From: Chionis minor
Taxonomy: Eukaryota > Chordata > Aves > Charadriiformes > Chionididae
Assembly (NCBI GenBank): GCA_013398295.1
Contig: VZSF01001063.1
Span: 124,001-188,000, forward strand
Length of the DNA: 64,000 bases
Reading direction: 5' to 3'
The translations under genes were made by a program, and so were the position numbers. Below the pieces are notes generated by a model. It was given only the letters and a program-made list of their open reading frames with translations, did not search any database and was not told where the DNA came from. This document shows positions 26,401 to 39,109 of this stretch, one piece after another (within the stretch, counting starts at the first letter, position 1; each line of letters begins with the position of its first letter).

Positions 26401-26875
26401 TGCTAAACTAGCATGCAGTGGACACAAAAAGGCATGAGGGGTTTCTATAACAACACTGTGCAATAATAAATACCACAAAGCAACTCTGCAATCTCCAAAT
26501 AGTGTAAACGTTTTTTTCAATTAATTACTATCCACATTGCTGTCCAGCTTCAGAATAATACAGATGCAAAAGTAATTAATTAATATAGGAATTCAGTTTA
26601 ATAACAGCACAAGGATTCTGCGTTCACCCGTTGGTTACAGGCACTAGCTAGCACGCTGATAACAGGTTGTTGCCATTGTTGTCACCTCATTAGAAAATTA
26701 GCATTTAATTAACTTAGGAAGATATGGAACAATTTTGATATGGGAAATATTTGTATACATTGTCTATTGGAATTAAAAGCTCCCATCCAGCAAAAAGCAC
26801 AGCAGCCTCTACAGCTGGTGGCTGTTGGCCCACAGAAACTAAACAGACTCGCCGGTCTGTGCAGCTGCAGTGGCT
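23428..26875. other. Intergenic, no gene recognised
   Basis: Nothing here supports a gene. The short ORFs scatter over all frames. A 10-bp period tandem sits at 23917-23947. The AT-rich stretch around 26640-26730, containing tagctagcacgctgataac and aattagcatttaattaac, has the look of conserved non-coding DNA but this is not tested. Confidence 0.55.
23917..23947 (+). repeat. Short tandem repeat, period about 10 bp
   Basis: Three imperfect units of the form gaatatgcac, gaatatgcat, gaatattgcat follow one another. This is a minor low-copy tandem. Confidence 0.7.
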
Positions 26876-29460
26876 GCCTTTGATTTGGAGGGGAAAGGGA
26901 AGCTGTGAGACGCGCTCGTATCTGAGGCATCAGATGAAAGGAGTGATCCAGCAGCGGCGTCAGCGCTCGCCTCACAGGCACCACAGCGCGTCCCCAGAAG
27001 TCTTCATGCATGGCCAGCGCCAGCCTACAAACTGTCAAGTACAAGTTTGGAAGGAAAGATGGCTCTGCTTCAACCCGGGCCTGATGCAGCCTCTCCCGAA
27101 GAGAGTGGGAGTCTTTCCACTGACGTCAGTGGGCTTTGGATGGCCCCGCTGGGGTTTCCCGGCCCAAGAGCCCCGGCGCTGCGGTGAGCCAGATGCGGGG
27201 AGAGGCATGTCAAGCTGCCCAAAGGTTAACCACCCCCAGCCTGGAGGGCAGAGGGTGGGGAGGAGAAGGGGGCAGCAAGAAAGGGAAGGGGCTGCTGAAA
27301 GGTAGCTGGATTTTCTTGCTGTTCCTTTCTTGTGTTGACACTGGCTGAGCGGTCTGAGGTGTGATTTAGACGCTCTTGTGGATGAAAAGATCCCGTTTAA
27401 ACTGTGATGCTGAAAAACAGCCTGAACTCTCCTGCTAGCAAACACAAAATAGGAAAAAATCCCTGGTTCAGAGGGTGATTTGTTATTCTGACTGGATACT
27501 TTTATTTAGGTTGATGCAAGACCAGAGGAACAGTCAGACAACATTGAGCCTCACTCCTGCAGGGTGAGGAATTCACACCTACGTGTGCCAGCACCGCCGT
27601 GCGCATCCATGGGGGATTCCTCCAAGCAGGGGTAAATGGTTGTATCACCTCTGTCATCCCTCAGGCTCAGGAGCAGATACTGCAAGCCCTCTGCACGTGT
27701 TTAATGCTGCACATGCAAAGCCGTGGAGTCGTGCCAAGCATCCCACAAGTTTCTCCCACTGATGTCCCCACAGCTGCAGCTGCGGCGGCAGGATCCGTCC
27801 TAACCCCGGGCTGAACCAGCCCTCTGCAGCAGCCAGCCCTGCTCTGGTGTCTCCAGGTACTTCTAAGAGACATGTCACTGGCCTTTGCCAGCAAAAACAG
27901 AGCTCCCAGATCTTCGCTTGCCCTTCCCCAGCCCCGCCGAGCACATAACCACCTGCCAGGAGCGCCGCAGGCAGGACGTTAGGGTCTCACGGAGCAGGAC
28001 GGGTGGGCTGTATTGTGTAAGGCTGTCTCCCCTGCGGGGGGATCTCGCTGCTGTCAGTGCGATGGGCTGATAGGTAGGGACCGACAGCACCCATCAATCA
28101 CACCTCTAAGGGCCTGAAATGCTGCCATTTCTCTTGCGGAGAGCAGCAGCCAAGCCGACAGGCTGCGCGGGGCTGTCAATGAGGCAAACGTCCGCAGTGA
28201 CAGAGCTGCTCCTGAGGGGATCTCCCACAGTGGCTCGTGTTTATCCCCAGCAACTGCCCCCTAATTCTTCCTCCTGGCGTGAGGTGAACAAATATCAGAG
28301 CTGGAGGGATTAAGAATAATTGTGTTGTGATCGGCGCAGATGCATTCTGCAGCAGACACCGAAGTGCGTGACACTGCTGTGCGCTGGGTGTCGGGGCGCG
28401 AGGCCGGCAGACAAAATGTAGCTGCATTCCTTCCGCAAAGACGCGGTGCCGCAGGGACGAGGCGTGTATGACTGCGCTACGTGCCTTTAACTGGCGGCAG
28501 CAATTAAAGGCTGTTTGTGCGTGCGAAGTGAACGCAAGCACCAAGGCCTCGCTGTTCCTTCAGAGGGAAGTGATCCCGGCCTGGAGGACTGCAGCAGCAG
28601 GTATCAGAGGAAGATCAGCACTGACAGTCGAAGGTGGAAATAATGTAACTCAAAGTCCCTTCAGTGCGGAGCAGTGATGGTTAAATACCTGAAGGGAGAG
28701 ACAAACAAATGAGGAGGCAAAGCAAAAAAAGCAGCAAACAAACAGACCTTCTCATTGAAATCTCAGTCTCTGTCAGTCTTATGTTTTCCCGCAACTGGTT
28801 GAGAAGAACCGGGTGATTTATCTCCCAAATAATCCCACAAGCCTGTTGTAAGGAGCACAGGTTGGGCTGTGACGAGTGACTCTGTGTGTGTGGCTCCAGA
28901 GGGAGACGTCAGGGCAGATCTGCCTCTAGCAGGGCCTGGGCAGCCATTGTGTAACACAGGCTGAGGTAGGCCGGGGCCTGCAGAAGAAAATGCCGCATCG
29001 TCATACGTTGGTCTTTCCATTTACGTTTTCCTGTGTTTAGCCATCACTCTCACTGACAGCAATTTATCTTTGGTGAGATTCAGAGAGCCTACTTCGGTGC
29101 TGAAAATCCAAGAACACGATTTAAAAGCCCGCAGGGCACCGCAGCTTAGTGCTAGGGGCACCTACGTCCATTTTAGACCCCAGAGCTCCCAGGAGCAAAC
29201 ACCTCCTGTTCTCAGAAATGCCTGGGCGTTCACAGGAGCAAGAGTCAGAGCACAAAGCCGTCACCTCGCGCTTGTGTGCGGCAGCCACGAGGCAACCAGA
29301 GCATGGCGGGGGCTCTCGGAGCCCCCCGGGGCCCAGAGCCAGCGGCAGGGTGGTGGCGTCCCTGCTCCTCACGCTCTGCTCCCCCCAGGTCATCCCACTT
29401 TCTGGATGAGACTTGCGGGCCATGTCTGTGCTAGCAAATCACACCAGGCCAGCACACGGC
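26876..29460. other. GC- and CpG-rich block in the gene desert
   Basis: About 2.6 kb that is visibly richer in G+C than the sequence on either side, with CpG clusters at 26905-27005, 28320-28580 and 29225-29400. Long stop-free frames occur on both strands (for example 26751-27305 and 29070-29639 on +, 27035-27445 and 28176-28544 on -). These overlap each other in different frames and show no domain, so I treat them as compositional. The densest part, 28320-28580, has roughly two dozen CpGs by my count and qualifies by eye as a CpG island. A promoter for an unrecognised non-coding transcript is possible. Confidence 0.5.
27077..27147. mobile_element. Palindromic MITE relic (DNA transposon)
   Basis: The element runs from gggcctgatgcag to ctttggatggcccc, so its ends are imperfect inverted repeats. 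The middle, gggagtctttccactgacgt then cagtgggctttgga, closely follows a palindromic non-autonomous DNA transposon common in turtles and crocodilians and decayed in birds, in which the arms carry variants of 'cattgacttcaatgggctttgg'. It has no coding capacity. I do not assign a database name. Confidence 0.6.
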
Positions 29461-29763
29461 AGTGTCTCCCACTGCTGTCTGGACTGTTTCCTCAGCAGGT
29501 TTCTCCCCAGCAAGATTCGTGCCTGAGCCCACCTGCTATGGCCAGTCAAGGTCTGGTCAAGATCTGGGATGCCACGTCCATGTCTGTCCATCCTTTACAC
29601 AACAGCCATTTCTGCCATCTCTGGACGCAGACTAGTTGAATCCTTGCAGCCCATCCTGTCCCTGCTCTCAGAAAATGCAAGGAGAGTAACACTGATGAAA
29701 TTTCAGGTAGCGCTAAGTTCTGCCCCCTCCACGCTACCTACATTCTGGCATTTCGCTAATTTG

Positions 29764-29807
29764 AATTGCTGATCTATTTAAAATGTAAATTGCTGATCTA
29801 TTTAAAA
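29764..29807 (+). repeat. Direct duplication, 20-bp unit, 24-bp period
   Basis: The 20-base unit aattgctgatctatttaaaa occurs exactly at 29764-29783 and again at 29788-29807, with four bases between. Two identical copies suggest a recent local duplication or replication slippage. Confidence 0.92.
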
Positions 29808-29988
29808 GGCTACAGCGGGAGCACAGTTTACATGGAGATCCAGCTGGGATGGAGGGTCAACATTCAAGTTCAGTGTTTTCTTTCTAAATAACTTGGCTGC
29901 TAGAACAACACCTCAAGGATTTGAATTTAGTAGATCAAATTTTCTTCTAAGTACATCCCCACTGACACCACTTAGGTCAATGGACCAG

Positions 29989-30095
29989 CTTGTGATCTCC
30001 GTTAAATCAGCATGTATTGGGAGTAACATTAGAGAGACTAGTGGAACTATTCCAGATTTATATTGGTGCTAATGAGACCAAAATCTGGTCCAATG
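29989..30095. mobile_element. Palindromic MITE relic (DNA transposon)
   Basis: The left arm reads tgtgatctccgttaaatcag then tattgggagtaac. The right arm reads aactattccagatttatatt then ggtgctaatgag and aaatctggtccaat. Together they follow a well-spread sauropsid palindromic element whose arms resemble 'ctcagttacaccggtgtaaa' and its reverse complement. Arms are diverged, giving only partial self-complementarity today. Non-coding. Confidence 0.52.
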
Positions 30096-32123
30096 TACTT
30101 GCGGAGATAGAACTGAGAGCAAAGTATTCATTCCATTCCTGCAGTAAAATATACCACCTTGCAGACTTTTAAAAATCTTTGAACACAAGTCTGTGCATAA
30201 CAATTAGAATAAACAGAGTGAACACGAAAATAATAGAAGATAAAATTTTATCCACTAACCTATAACAAAACTAGTAAAACCTGGGAGGGCTCTTGGGTAG
30301 ATGCAAAAAAATACTGATCATATCAGATAAGCTAGATGAATGCTCAAGTTATGAGTTAGAAATTATTTTTAAAATGTTCTAGTTTAACACAACATTTTGA
30401 GAAGAATAATTCAAAGTTCCAGCCTTGCAAAGACTGGGGTACACTACTTTTGGTAGTGGTACCAACTTCCCATTTATTTTATTCGTGTTCTTTTAATCAC
30501 CCATACAATTCTTTGTACTTCTATTCCCAAATACCTGCCAATTTATTTCTTTTTATTCTTTCCACCTTAGCTTCTTTGCAATTTGTCAGCTTTTTCAGAG
30601 AATATTTCAGGAAGCAAATTTTTTTTCATTATATGCGTGAAGAACAGTATGAAAATTTTATAGTTAATACAAGAATGATTACCAAAATCCGAAAAGATTG
30701 TTTCAAGTTCTTCTTCAAGTTCTTGAATGCTTACTATGATAGAAGAGACCTTCCCCTTTTTAGGTCATTGGAAACATCTGAACTCTTCCTGTTTGAATGA
30801 TGAAAGGTGGTAACTAGCACTCTGATAACCAAGCTCCCAGTGTTAATACAAGTGCAATGTAATAGTAGAAACCAATGGGCCATCAGAAATAGAAATATGA
30901 ACTGGAGAACAAGCAGAACTCCATCTCCTCTAGCATTAACAAAACCTGTAATCCAAAAGGCCCTACACTTTGGAACAGGTAGCAGAAACCTCTATAAATT
31001 TCCTTCCACCAAGCTGGCTCCTTTTTCCAAGCGTGCAGAAAGCTGGTCTGGAAGTGTGGGAGAAAACACATAAGGAAAGATTTTTCTTAAAATGAAAAAC
31101 AGAGGAAGAGGGAGAGATAGCAAACATATATCTAGGCTGTCCTGTCCCTTTCCTTTCAAATTAGATCAGAATAGGGAAAAGGGGTGAAAAAAAAAAACCA
31201 AGGAGAAAAAAAAGGACAGCAGGACAGGGGAATAGGGGAAACCTGAAGAAAGGTGTTGATCCCTCGGGGATCCCTCTGAAGGAGAATGTTTCCTGTCTTC
31301 CTGCTCTGGGAGTCCTATTTCTAGGGGTTTGCTTTATTATATTTTTTTCCTTCTTTCTTTCTTTTACAGTTACATCTACATGATCTGGGATTCAGTACAG
31401 AAGAATGTGTATATACATGCTGGAGGTTTAGCTTTATGGGTATCAGTGGAGCTGTGCTGATTTACACAACAAGAGGATCACACCTTCCTACCTGGTATTT
31501 AAACTGAAATAGCAAACTACTAGTGGCATAATTTGTTCAGGGTTTGTATTTCTGTTTTAGCCACTTTCTGATATGGACAAGGGGAAAAAAGCACATAGAG
31601 ATCTTTATTATAATCTCTAATAAGTATTTGAGCTCCAAACTTGATAGTATGTGACTGTGCATAAAATTAACTAGATGTGTCTGTTAGCAGATCTGGCTGA
31701 AGTTGTGTGTGATTATATTCTGCATGCATATTTGTTTTCAGTCATATTTACAGGGGTGCCTCTATCCTGATGCTTCAGTTAACTGTTACTTTGAGGAAAT
31801 AAACAGAGGTGAGGGTCCAGTCACCTTCAGCTGTTGGAAGCTAATAAGGTGTTAATGAAACATTGGCAAAGAGCAGCAGTTTAGCACTCAGTTGACACTT
31901 GATTTTTAAAAGAGACAGAGTGTAAATAAGCTGTGTTTGCAGTGAAAATTAAAAAAGTGGGAGGTGGGGGAACAAATAGCACTCTCACAACTTATTGGTT
32001 TTAATCAGGAAACACTTGATAAACCACATCAGGGAAAGTAACTTGCATGCCACAGTCACTGGCTGTCAAGCAAGACAAGATGGCAAAGGGATCTGTTTTC
32101 ATACATGCCTTTTTAAGGCACTC
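30096..32123. other. Intergenic, no gene recognised
   Basis: This is AT-rich, with purine-rich runs at about 31070-31250. The 116-codon frame at 30450-30800 is rich in F, L and Y codons drawn from T-rich DNA and shows no family features, so I do not call it. A strong polypyrimidine tract ending in tttcttttacag at 31358-31369 looks like a splice acceptor, but the sequence after it shows no convincing coding exon. Confidence 0.55.
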
Positions 32124-33530
32124 TTAGAATCATAGAATCATTTATGTTGGAAAAGACCTTTAAGGTCATTGAATCCAAATGTTAAGCTGGCGCTGCCAAG
32201 TCCACCACTAAACCATGTTCCCAAGCGCTGCTTCTACCTGTCTTTTAAATACCTCCATGTATGGTGACTCAACCACTTCCCTGAGCACCCTGTTCCAATG
32301 CTTGAGAACCCTTTCAGTGAAGAAATTTTTCCTAATATCCAATCTAAACCTCCCCTGGTGTAGCTTGAGGCCATTTCCTCTTGTCCTACTGCTTGTTACT
32401 TGGGAGAAGAGACGGATCCTCGCCTGGCTACAACCTCCTCTCAGGTAGTTGCAGAGAGTGATAAAGTCTCCCCTCAGTCTCCTTTTCTCCAGGCTAAACA
32501 ACCCCAGTTCCCTCAGTCGCTCCTCATAAGACGTGTGCTCTAAGCCCTTCCCCAGCTCCGTTGCCCTTCTCTGGACACGATCCAGCACCTCGATATCTCT
32601 CTTGCAGTGAGTGGCGCAAACCTGAACACAGCCGAGTACAGGGTGACGATCACTTCCCTAGTCCTGCTGGACACACTATTTCTCATACAAGCCAGGGTGC
32701 TGCTGACCTTCTTGCCACTGCTGGCACATATTCATCTGGCTGTTGACCAACACCCCCAGGTCCTTCTCTGCCAGGCAGCTTTCCAGCCACTCTTCCCCAA
32801 GCCTGTAGCGCTGCCTGGGGCTGTTGTGACCCAAGTGCAGGACCCGGCACTTGCCCTTGTTGAACCTCATCCCATTGGCCTTGTCCCATTGATCCAGCCT
32901 GTCCAGATCCCTCCGTAGAGCCTTCCTGCCCTCCAGCAGGTCGGCACTCCCACCCAGCTTGGTGTCATCTGCAAACTTACTAAGTGTGCTCTCAATCCCC
33001 TCATCCAGATCATTGGTAAAGACATTATAAAGAACAGGCCCCAATACTGAGCCCTGGGGAACACCATTTGTGGCTAGCCACCAACTGGATTTAACTCCAT
33101 TCACCGCCACCCTTTGGGCCCAGTCTTCCAGTGAGTTTTTCACCCAGAGAAGAGTACACCCATCCAAGCCATGAGCAGCCATGGAGCAGCCATTTCTCCA
33201 GGAGAATGCTGTGGGAAACCATGTTGAAGGCTTTACTGAAGTCCAGGTTGAAAACACTGACAGCCTGTCCCTCATCCACTAAGCAGGTCACCTTGTCATA
33301 GACGGAGATCAGGTTAGTCAAGCAGGACCTGCCTTTCATGAACCCATGCTGACTGGGCCTGATTGCCTGGTGGTCCTGTATGTGCTACGTAATGGCACTC
33401 AGGATGATCTGCTCCATAACCTGACCAGGCACCGAGGTCAGACTGACAAGCCTGTAGTTCCCTGGATCCCCCTTCTGGCCCTTCTTGTAGAATGGCATCA
33501 CATTTGTAGATGGGTGTTCCACTACAAGGC
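32124..33530 (-). mobile_element. CR1 LINE, 5'-truncated, with broken ORF2
   Basis: This is the longest transposon in the window, about 1.4 kb in antisense. It starts on the + strand with the tail complement ttagaatcatagaatcattt, ending the element's 3' UTR. Reading the minus strand from 33530 downward, ORF2 reverse-transcriptase motifs appear in order: FYKKGQKGDPGNYRLVSLTS, then [20 protein letters not shown], then [20 protein letters not shown], then the catalytic box [10 protein letters not shown] (FADD encoded near 32961-32975), [18 protein letters not shown], and finally [20 protein letters not shown] and [12 protein letters not shown]. The pieces lie in different frames with stop codons between them, so the enzyme is dead. 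The endonuclease and ORF1 are missing through 5' truncation, the usual outcome of target-primed reverse transcription. Confidence 0.95.
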
Positions 33531-36500
33531 CAGCCAATACACATAGCCAGTGTAAAAGGACACTTGGCACTCCTGCCTCTGACCCCTGGAACTGTTCACA
33601 GTGGGAACATCTGGCCCATTTCAGACCACAAACCCTGTCAACCCTTGTGATTGCTCGTGAGGCATGTGCAGTCCCTTTCTGCAGGGCACCTAAAGCTGTC
33701 AAGGAACACGAGCTCTCTTGTTTCTGCTGCATTAAGGACAACAATCTTGAGAAATGGTAGCACTCTGAAGATTTATTAACTTCTGTGTCCTATAGCAGGG
33801 CTGTGGAAGTGATCTCTGAGATGCAGATAGCAAGTAATTTAGGTTGATACCTATCAGGCAGCTGTATATAAGGTAGTACAGCATCATCCTGAGTGAATAT
33901 TTCCTTTTTTCACTGCTCACAACATAGAAGTGGGTCCTGGAGATGGTATAGCCAAGCTATACCTGGTATCCTGCTTGTAGCTCTGAAGGAAGAGGAGGAT
34001 GGTGATGGAGCACAAGCTTCTTTGGTGAGGAAGTGAAATTAAACAAAGATATCTTAGCAAGCTAGCACTTCAGAGAGATCTGGGAAGAGCCTCAGCAGCT
34101 TTGTTTCAGAGTGGCTTCTTGGACTAGGGAGCATTGACATTGACACCTAGAATAGATCTAGGCTTAAAAGGAAGGTGCACATTTGTAATTGATGCACCAA
34201 GGATTTTCTGTTTATGCAATATATCCAGAAAGTTTCCTTGATAAAATGTTCTACATAAGAAGTGCTAATGTAAAGGCAGTTTAAAAAGGGAGATACACTT
34301 TTTCTGTATCGTTACAAAGACAGTGTTTATTTTGCAGGTGAGTAGTATGAGTGATGTTTCCTTACCAAGTTGGAGAGACTGGTGGGTTCCAGCAGCTTAT
34401 CAGCCATGACTGAAATTACTTTAGCAGTGTGGAGTTGTTACAGTTAGTAACCTGAGCTACTTGATTTATTTTTCCCTCATTCTCATGTGTCGCATTCATT
34501 CTCAGCAGCCCTTACTATAGTGTACCTTACCAGCATAAGGCAGCTCCTTTGGCACACATACTGTATAATAATCTCTTACAGTACATTACAATTGCAAATG
34601 AGAGTTAGCTTTAATTTAAGATGTAAAAATTTCATTTTTCTGAGATAAGGATTGTCAGAGGAATAAACCTGTGGGTGTAGTAAACCCATGGGTATTAGCA
34701 ATTCTGAAGTGTTGAATAAATGAAAGACACAAAGCCTATATTTTTGTGTAGGGTAAATAATGCCACGCATAAATATTGAAGTATTGAACATAAAACACTC
34801 TGTGCAAAAATATAGACTTTGTTTGCTTGATTCTCCCCAATGTGTTAGAAAAGCTTTAACCCAAGGGGGACTATAAGTGCAGTCTTTAAAATGAATTCAA
34901 GTGTTGTATGTTGTCTGTAAATTTCTCTGTTGAATTACTGTCTTATTTCCAGTTTAAGGCAATATATTGTTTTGTTTATGAAGACTACAGCATAGTGGGA
35001 TCAACACACTGCGAGATAAACGTCTTGCAATATGTTTGAAAGAATCTGCAAACTGACACTTCCCAAATGAGTCAGAATCTCACATTCTTGAATGTGCTTC
35101 CTATTTGGGGGAATGGAGTTTGGCCCCAGTCAGAGTCGGGATGTTGGGGAGGGCACAGAGGGTGTCCGAAGTTGATGGTGAGGCAGCTTGGGTACCCATC
35201 CATTCACACTGGGGACTTGGGGTCAGGATTTCCCCTGGTCAGGCTGGCAAAGGACATTGAGAACCCTTTTTCTGCCTTTGTAGTATATGGTCCGTTTCCT
35301 AGGATAATCCATTTTTTTCACTGGCTGCTATTATGAGGATGTAAGACACCAGGAGGTGCACTTTGACCTCTCCTGTTCTCTTCTGTCATATACAAAGTAT
35401 TTGAAGCTTTTGGCCTTTTGTACTAAAGGTCCAGTTTTGTTGTAGGATGTCAAGGCTCCTTTTGTAAGGGGCACAGAGCATCATTCCTATGATGCTTTTG
35501 TCACAACAGTGTATTTGTTTTAATGACAACTAAACCACCTTTAGCAAAAGCAATTGACCCTTGGTGACGGACTGACTTTCTTGCCATCAGAGCATGGAAC
35601 ATTTGTTTTGACATTAATTCAATAATACCACTACTGTTATTTTCTCTAACTATTGTGATCTGACTACATATCCAAATTTAGTGAATGCAAAAAATGCATG
35701 TTCAGTAGTTATAGAAATCTGAGTGAAGAATCCTTTTCAAACAGAATTTTCATCCTTTTCCTCCTTGTTTAGCACTTAAAATACAGAGTACAAGGTCTGT
35801 TTTCTTCAGATCCAGGTCAGTGCAGCAGAAGATTGTGTAACCACTTATAAAAGGAGTCATTTGAGGCTATGAAGCAAGGAGAGAGAGAAGATAAAGCAAA
35901 AACATTATCAATTATAAAAAAGCAGAAAGTAAAGAGGGGACTGATATGAACAGAAAGAATGGAGGAAAGAGCACTAATATTTCTGGAAAGAAATTATTTT
36001 CTCTGGAATATTTTAAAGGAAAAACAAAAAGTAATAAAAGTCTAACACCTGAGGAAGATCTGCACTATGATTTTGCTGTGAGTTGCTCTTTGCTCATAAA
36101 GGTTGAAAATCTGAAAATTTAGATTATTCAGGAGCTAAAAAATTACTGCACAGACTTCTGCTTGATTGCAGATCTTGGGAAAGATTATTCCAGGTGTAGC
36201 TTCTCCTCAACCCATGAAGACAATATTTTCCTAGGCTGGGCTAGAAATTCAGGGCGAGATTCAGTCTGAGATTAAGACATGCATATTTGCATACCTAAAT
36301 GTAAGTATCTTAATCTAAACCAAATCTAAACAGTCTGAAACTCCATGGCTATTCCAGACTGATGTTTAATTTCCAATTATATTCACTTAACAGGAATAGT
36401 CCTCTGCAGAGGAACTGACATACCAGCCTGTGCTCAGGACTGCAAGCTAAGTGGGACAAACCTCCTGGATATGCTCCGGTGACTAATTTGGATTAGACAC

Positions 36501-39109
36501 CTAAGTAAATTTGACTAAGATTGACTTCTGCCTCTAGCCTTTAAAATCCACTTTTCAACTACTCCATATTCCTGTCCATCCTTGAGGAAGCATCTTTGAA
36601 AAACAGTTTGTCTGCTGTTGGCACACATGTTTTTCACACCACAAGGGTGTATAAGGTTGTATAAGGGCACATGGTGGTATACAGAAGCATCTGATGGGCA
36701 GGATGACACACTGTCCTGGGGACAGACTTCAGCTTGTGAGCAACAGTGTGTTGGATGTGCCAGAATTTCAGCTTCTGGTCTGGGCAGCTCTGGAGCAACT
36801 TATGGCTCCACCTCGCTGAACCGCTACTAGTTGGTTTGCAGTGTGCGACAGAGAGTGGTGCTCTGATCAGGAATTTTTTTGGAGCAGTATCTCAAATGTA
36901 CTGCTTATTTTGCTGCCCATATACAGTCTCTGCAGAATTAGCTTTTGAGCATTCTTGGGGTGGGATGATTGTACACCAGGGTCCCTGTTAGTTGTGGCAC
37001 GTGGATTATGCATATAGCTTGCGTTCAAGTTGCAAAGTGCCCAGGATTGATTATAGGATACTGGCCTCTTTGGGTTGCTTGTTTTGGGCTTAGAAATGTC
37101 TAGCACAGGCCCAGCATGCCCATGAATAAATTGTCATCGCAAATGAGGATTGGAAGGAAGGCGGATCTGGACAAATGGGCCACGTTCCTAAACTGGCAGT
37201 GAGGCAAAGGATCTTGAGGCCTTTCTCCCATATGTAATAATACCTTGTGATTTTTCTCACTGTGGCCAGTTTGCAGTTTACATGGATGATTTTCTGATGG
37301 ATAGCTGTCAGGGTACTCTGATCCCAAGCAGCTGGACCACTAAAGTTAGGAGCTCTGTTTAACCGCATTCTGCATGTCCAGATCAATAGTCATTCTTTTA
37401 TGAAGCAACAAGCATGACCGCGCACAAAGGTTGAGTCCTTTTTAATTAGGTGCTCCCATGATGATTATTTTCCTGGCACACAAAAAAGGAAAATTAACCT
37501 ATGCGTAGTTTGCCTCCAAGCACTCTTCAAGGGTTTCATTTAATTTGTCAATGATACAGAAAGAGGAGTAATTTCTTAGTAGATATTTATCTGGAGGTAA
37601 GAAGGTGGTAAACAGTTACCCAGCCCTGTGAAGTGCAGGTGTTCATTAAGCGTACCCTGACATAAATCTCTTCCTTTTTTCTTTCGTCTCCTCTGTTTGT
37701 TTGCTTTCTCCTGTTTTATTCAGGAGCAGCCAAGTGTTACCCAGCAGGGATATCCACCTGTGGTCACTGGGGTAGATATGGCATAAATGTTCCTGGAAGC
37801 TCATTAAAATAAATTCAACTCCCAAGCGACTTTTGTTTGCTTTTGAGCATTCTCTTAAGCAAGTCTGCAGGCAATATTTTATTACACCAAGATATGACTT
37901 TTTTTCCATGGACTTGCCTTTTATACCACTTTAAAAAGAACTGGTTGTGGGTTTTTTTAGAAGGGACAGTTAGAATTTCATCTATAATTACAGCAAGCCT
38001 ATACTTCCTTAATAGGTTGCAACTAGAGCCTTAAAAAATAAAATAAAATTTAAAAAAACCAACAAAAAAAACCCCCACAACCAAAACCTAAAACTATGGA
38101 AAGCTTGAAACCTTGCTCTGCAGTTTACATTACTAACTTATTGGTCATTGAAACACTGGCCATATAAAACACCTTTTACTCTTTCACTTTTTTTCTCAGT
38201 CTGACTGTCTGGTTGTGTTTTTCTAGGACAATGTTTTTTACAGTTATGGGTCTTAAATCATTGGGAAAAGTTACAGCAAAAGCATGTTCAAGTCAAAAAG
38301 GCCTTGAATGCAGAGTCATATCCCAAAATAGTTGCACTTCACATTTTTCTGACCTGTTTCTAGGAGTTCGTTTCACAGTGTCCTCCTCTTCGCTTCAAAT
38401 ATTTTACCTCCAAATTCAAAAGTCTTCATTATGGTCACAACTATTTACAGTGAGCTTTAGCACACAGAAGTGCAGCTGCCTCGGTGGTTTCTGAGTTGAA
38501 AGCAGTTATTAACATGGCAATGACTTTACCTGTTGTCTTCTTGGAAGGTTAGAATCAAGGCACTGACCTCGTGCAGTTAGACTGGGAATTAGATATAAGT
38601 TTGGAGCACACAAACCCCCCACCCTTCTATTGTCTTTCTGTTGGTTAAAACTGTAATTTCTGTATGTCTATGCAATTCGAAGTGTGTTTTGGGATTTCTG
38701 ATAGATGCATGAAGATTTACCAAAAGGGATTTGATTTGTTAAAAACCAAATGTATTGTGTAACAAAAAATTGTTTTCCTGCTTTATTAAGATTGTTGTCA
38801 TTCACAGTATGCTAATAAAATCCAAAGGATGCAAACTAAAAACTGAAAGTGTTTCTTTGCCATGTGCAAGTTTGCAGAAAGGTGTTATTCAGGGATTGAA
38901 GGCTATTAATTTTAAAGCTTTTTGGCATTTGTTCAGAAGAAAATAATGATGATTTTGTTTAAATATAGATGGTTGTGTCTATATTTCACTAGAAAATAAT
39001 ACCAAAGAGAAGAATAGAAGCAGTAGACACTAAAATTCAAGGCATAGTTGTGACCAACTGAGAAAAATTGCTCAAGGTGGCTCTCAAAGGTAAACAAAGA
39101 AGACCACAG
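33531..39109. other. Intergenic, no gene recognised
   Basis: About 5.6 kb. The first 215 bases upstream of the CR1 keep an open frame on the minus strand (up to 33744), but this is a chance extension or an unclassified older repeat. The interval around 36180-36520 has phrases such as gacacctaagtaaatttgac that hint at an old repeat I cannot name. An A-rich low-complexity stretch lies at 38029-38096. A GC-richer patch near 35100-35250 has no gene support. Confidence 0.55.
38029..38096 (+). repeat. A-rich low-complexity stretch
   Basis: This is about 70 bases made almost only of A and C, with runs such as taaaataaaatttaaaaaaa and accaacaaaaaaaaccccca. It is a simple-sequence degenerate tract and no parent element is visible. 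Confidence 0.8.

Noticed and set aside
26751..27305. 184-codon open frame on + (and 136 codons on - at 27035-27445)
   Set aside because: It lies in a GC-rich block where stop codons are rare, overlaps a MITE relic, competes with frames on the other strand and has no domain or conserved motif.
29070..29639. 189-codon open frame on +
   Set aside because: Same compositional cause; P/S/Q/H-rich translation, no recognisable family, overlapping long frames in other phases.
30450..30800. 116-codon frame rich in F, L and Y
   Set aside because: T-rich DNA naturally encodes such residues; no family resemblance, no splice or promoter context.
32208..33744. Several minus-strand frames up to 199 codons
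   Set aside because: These are fragments of CR1 ORF2, broken over different frames, so they are annotated as one mobile element rather than genes.
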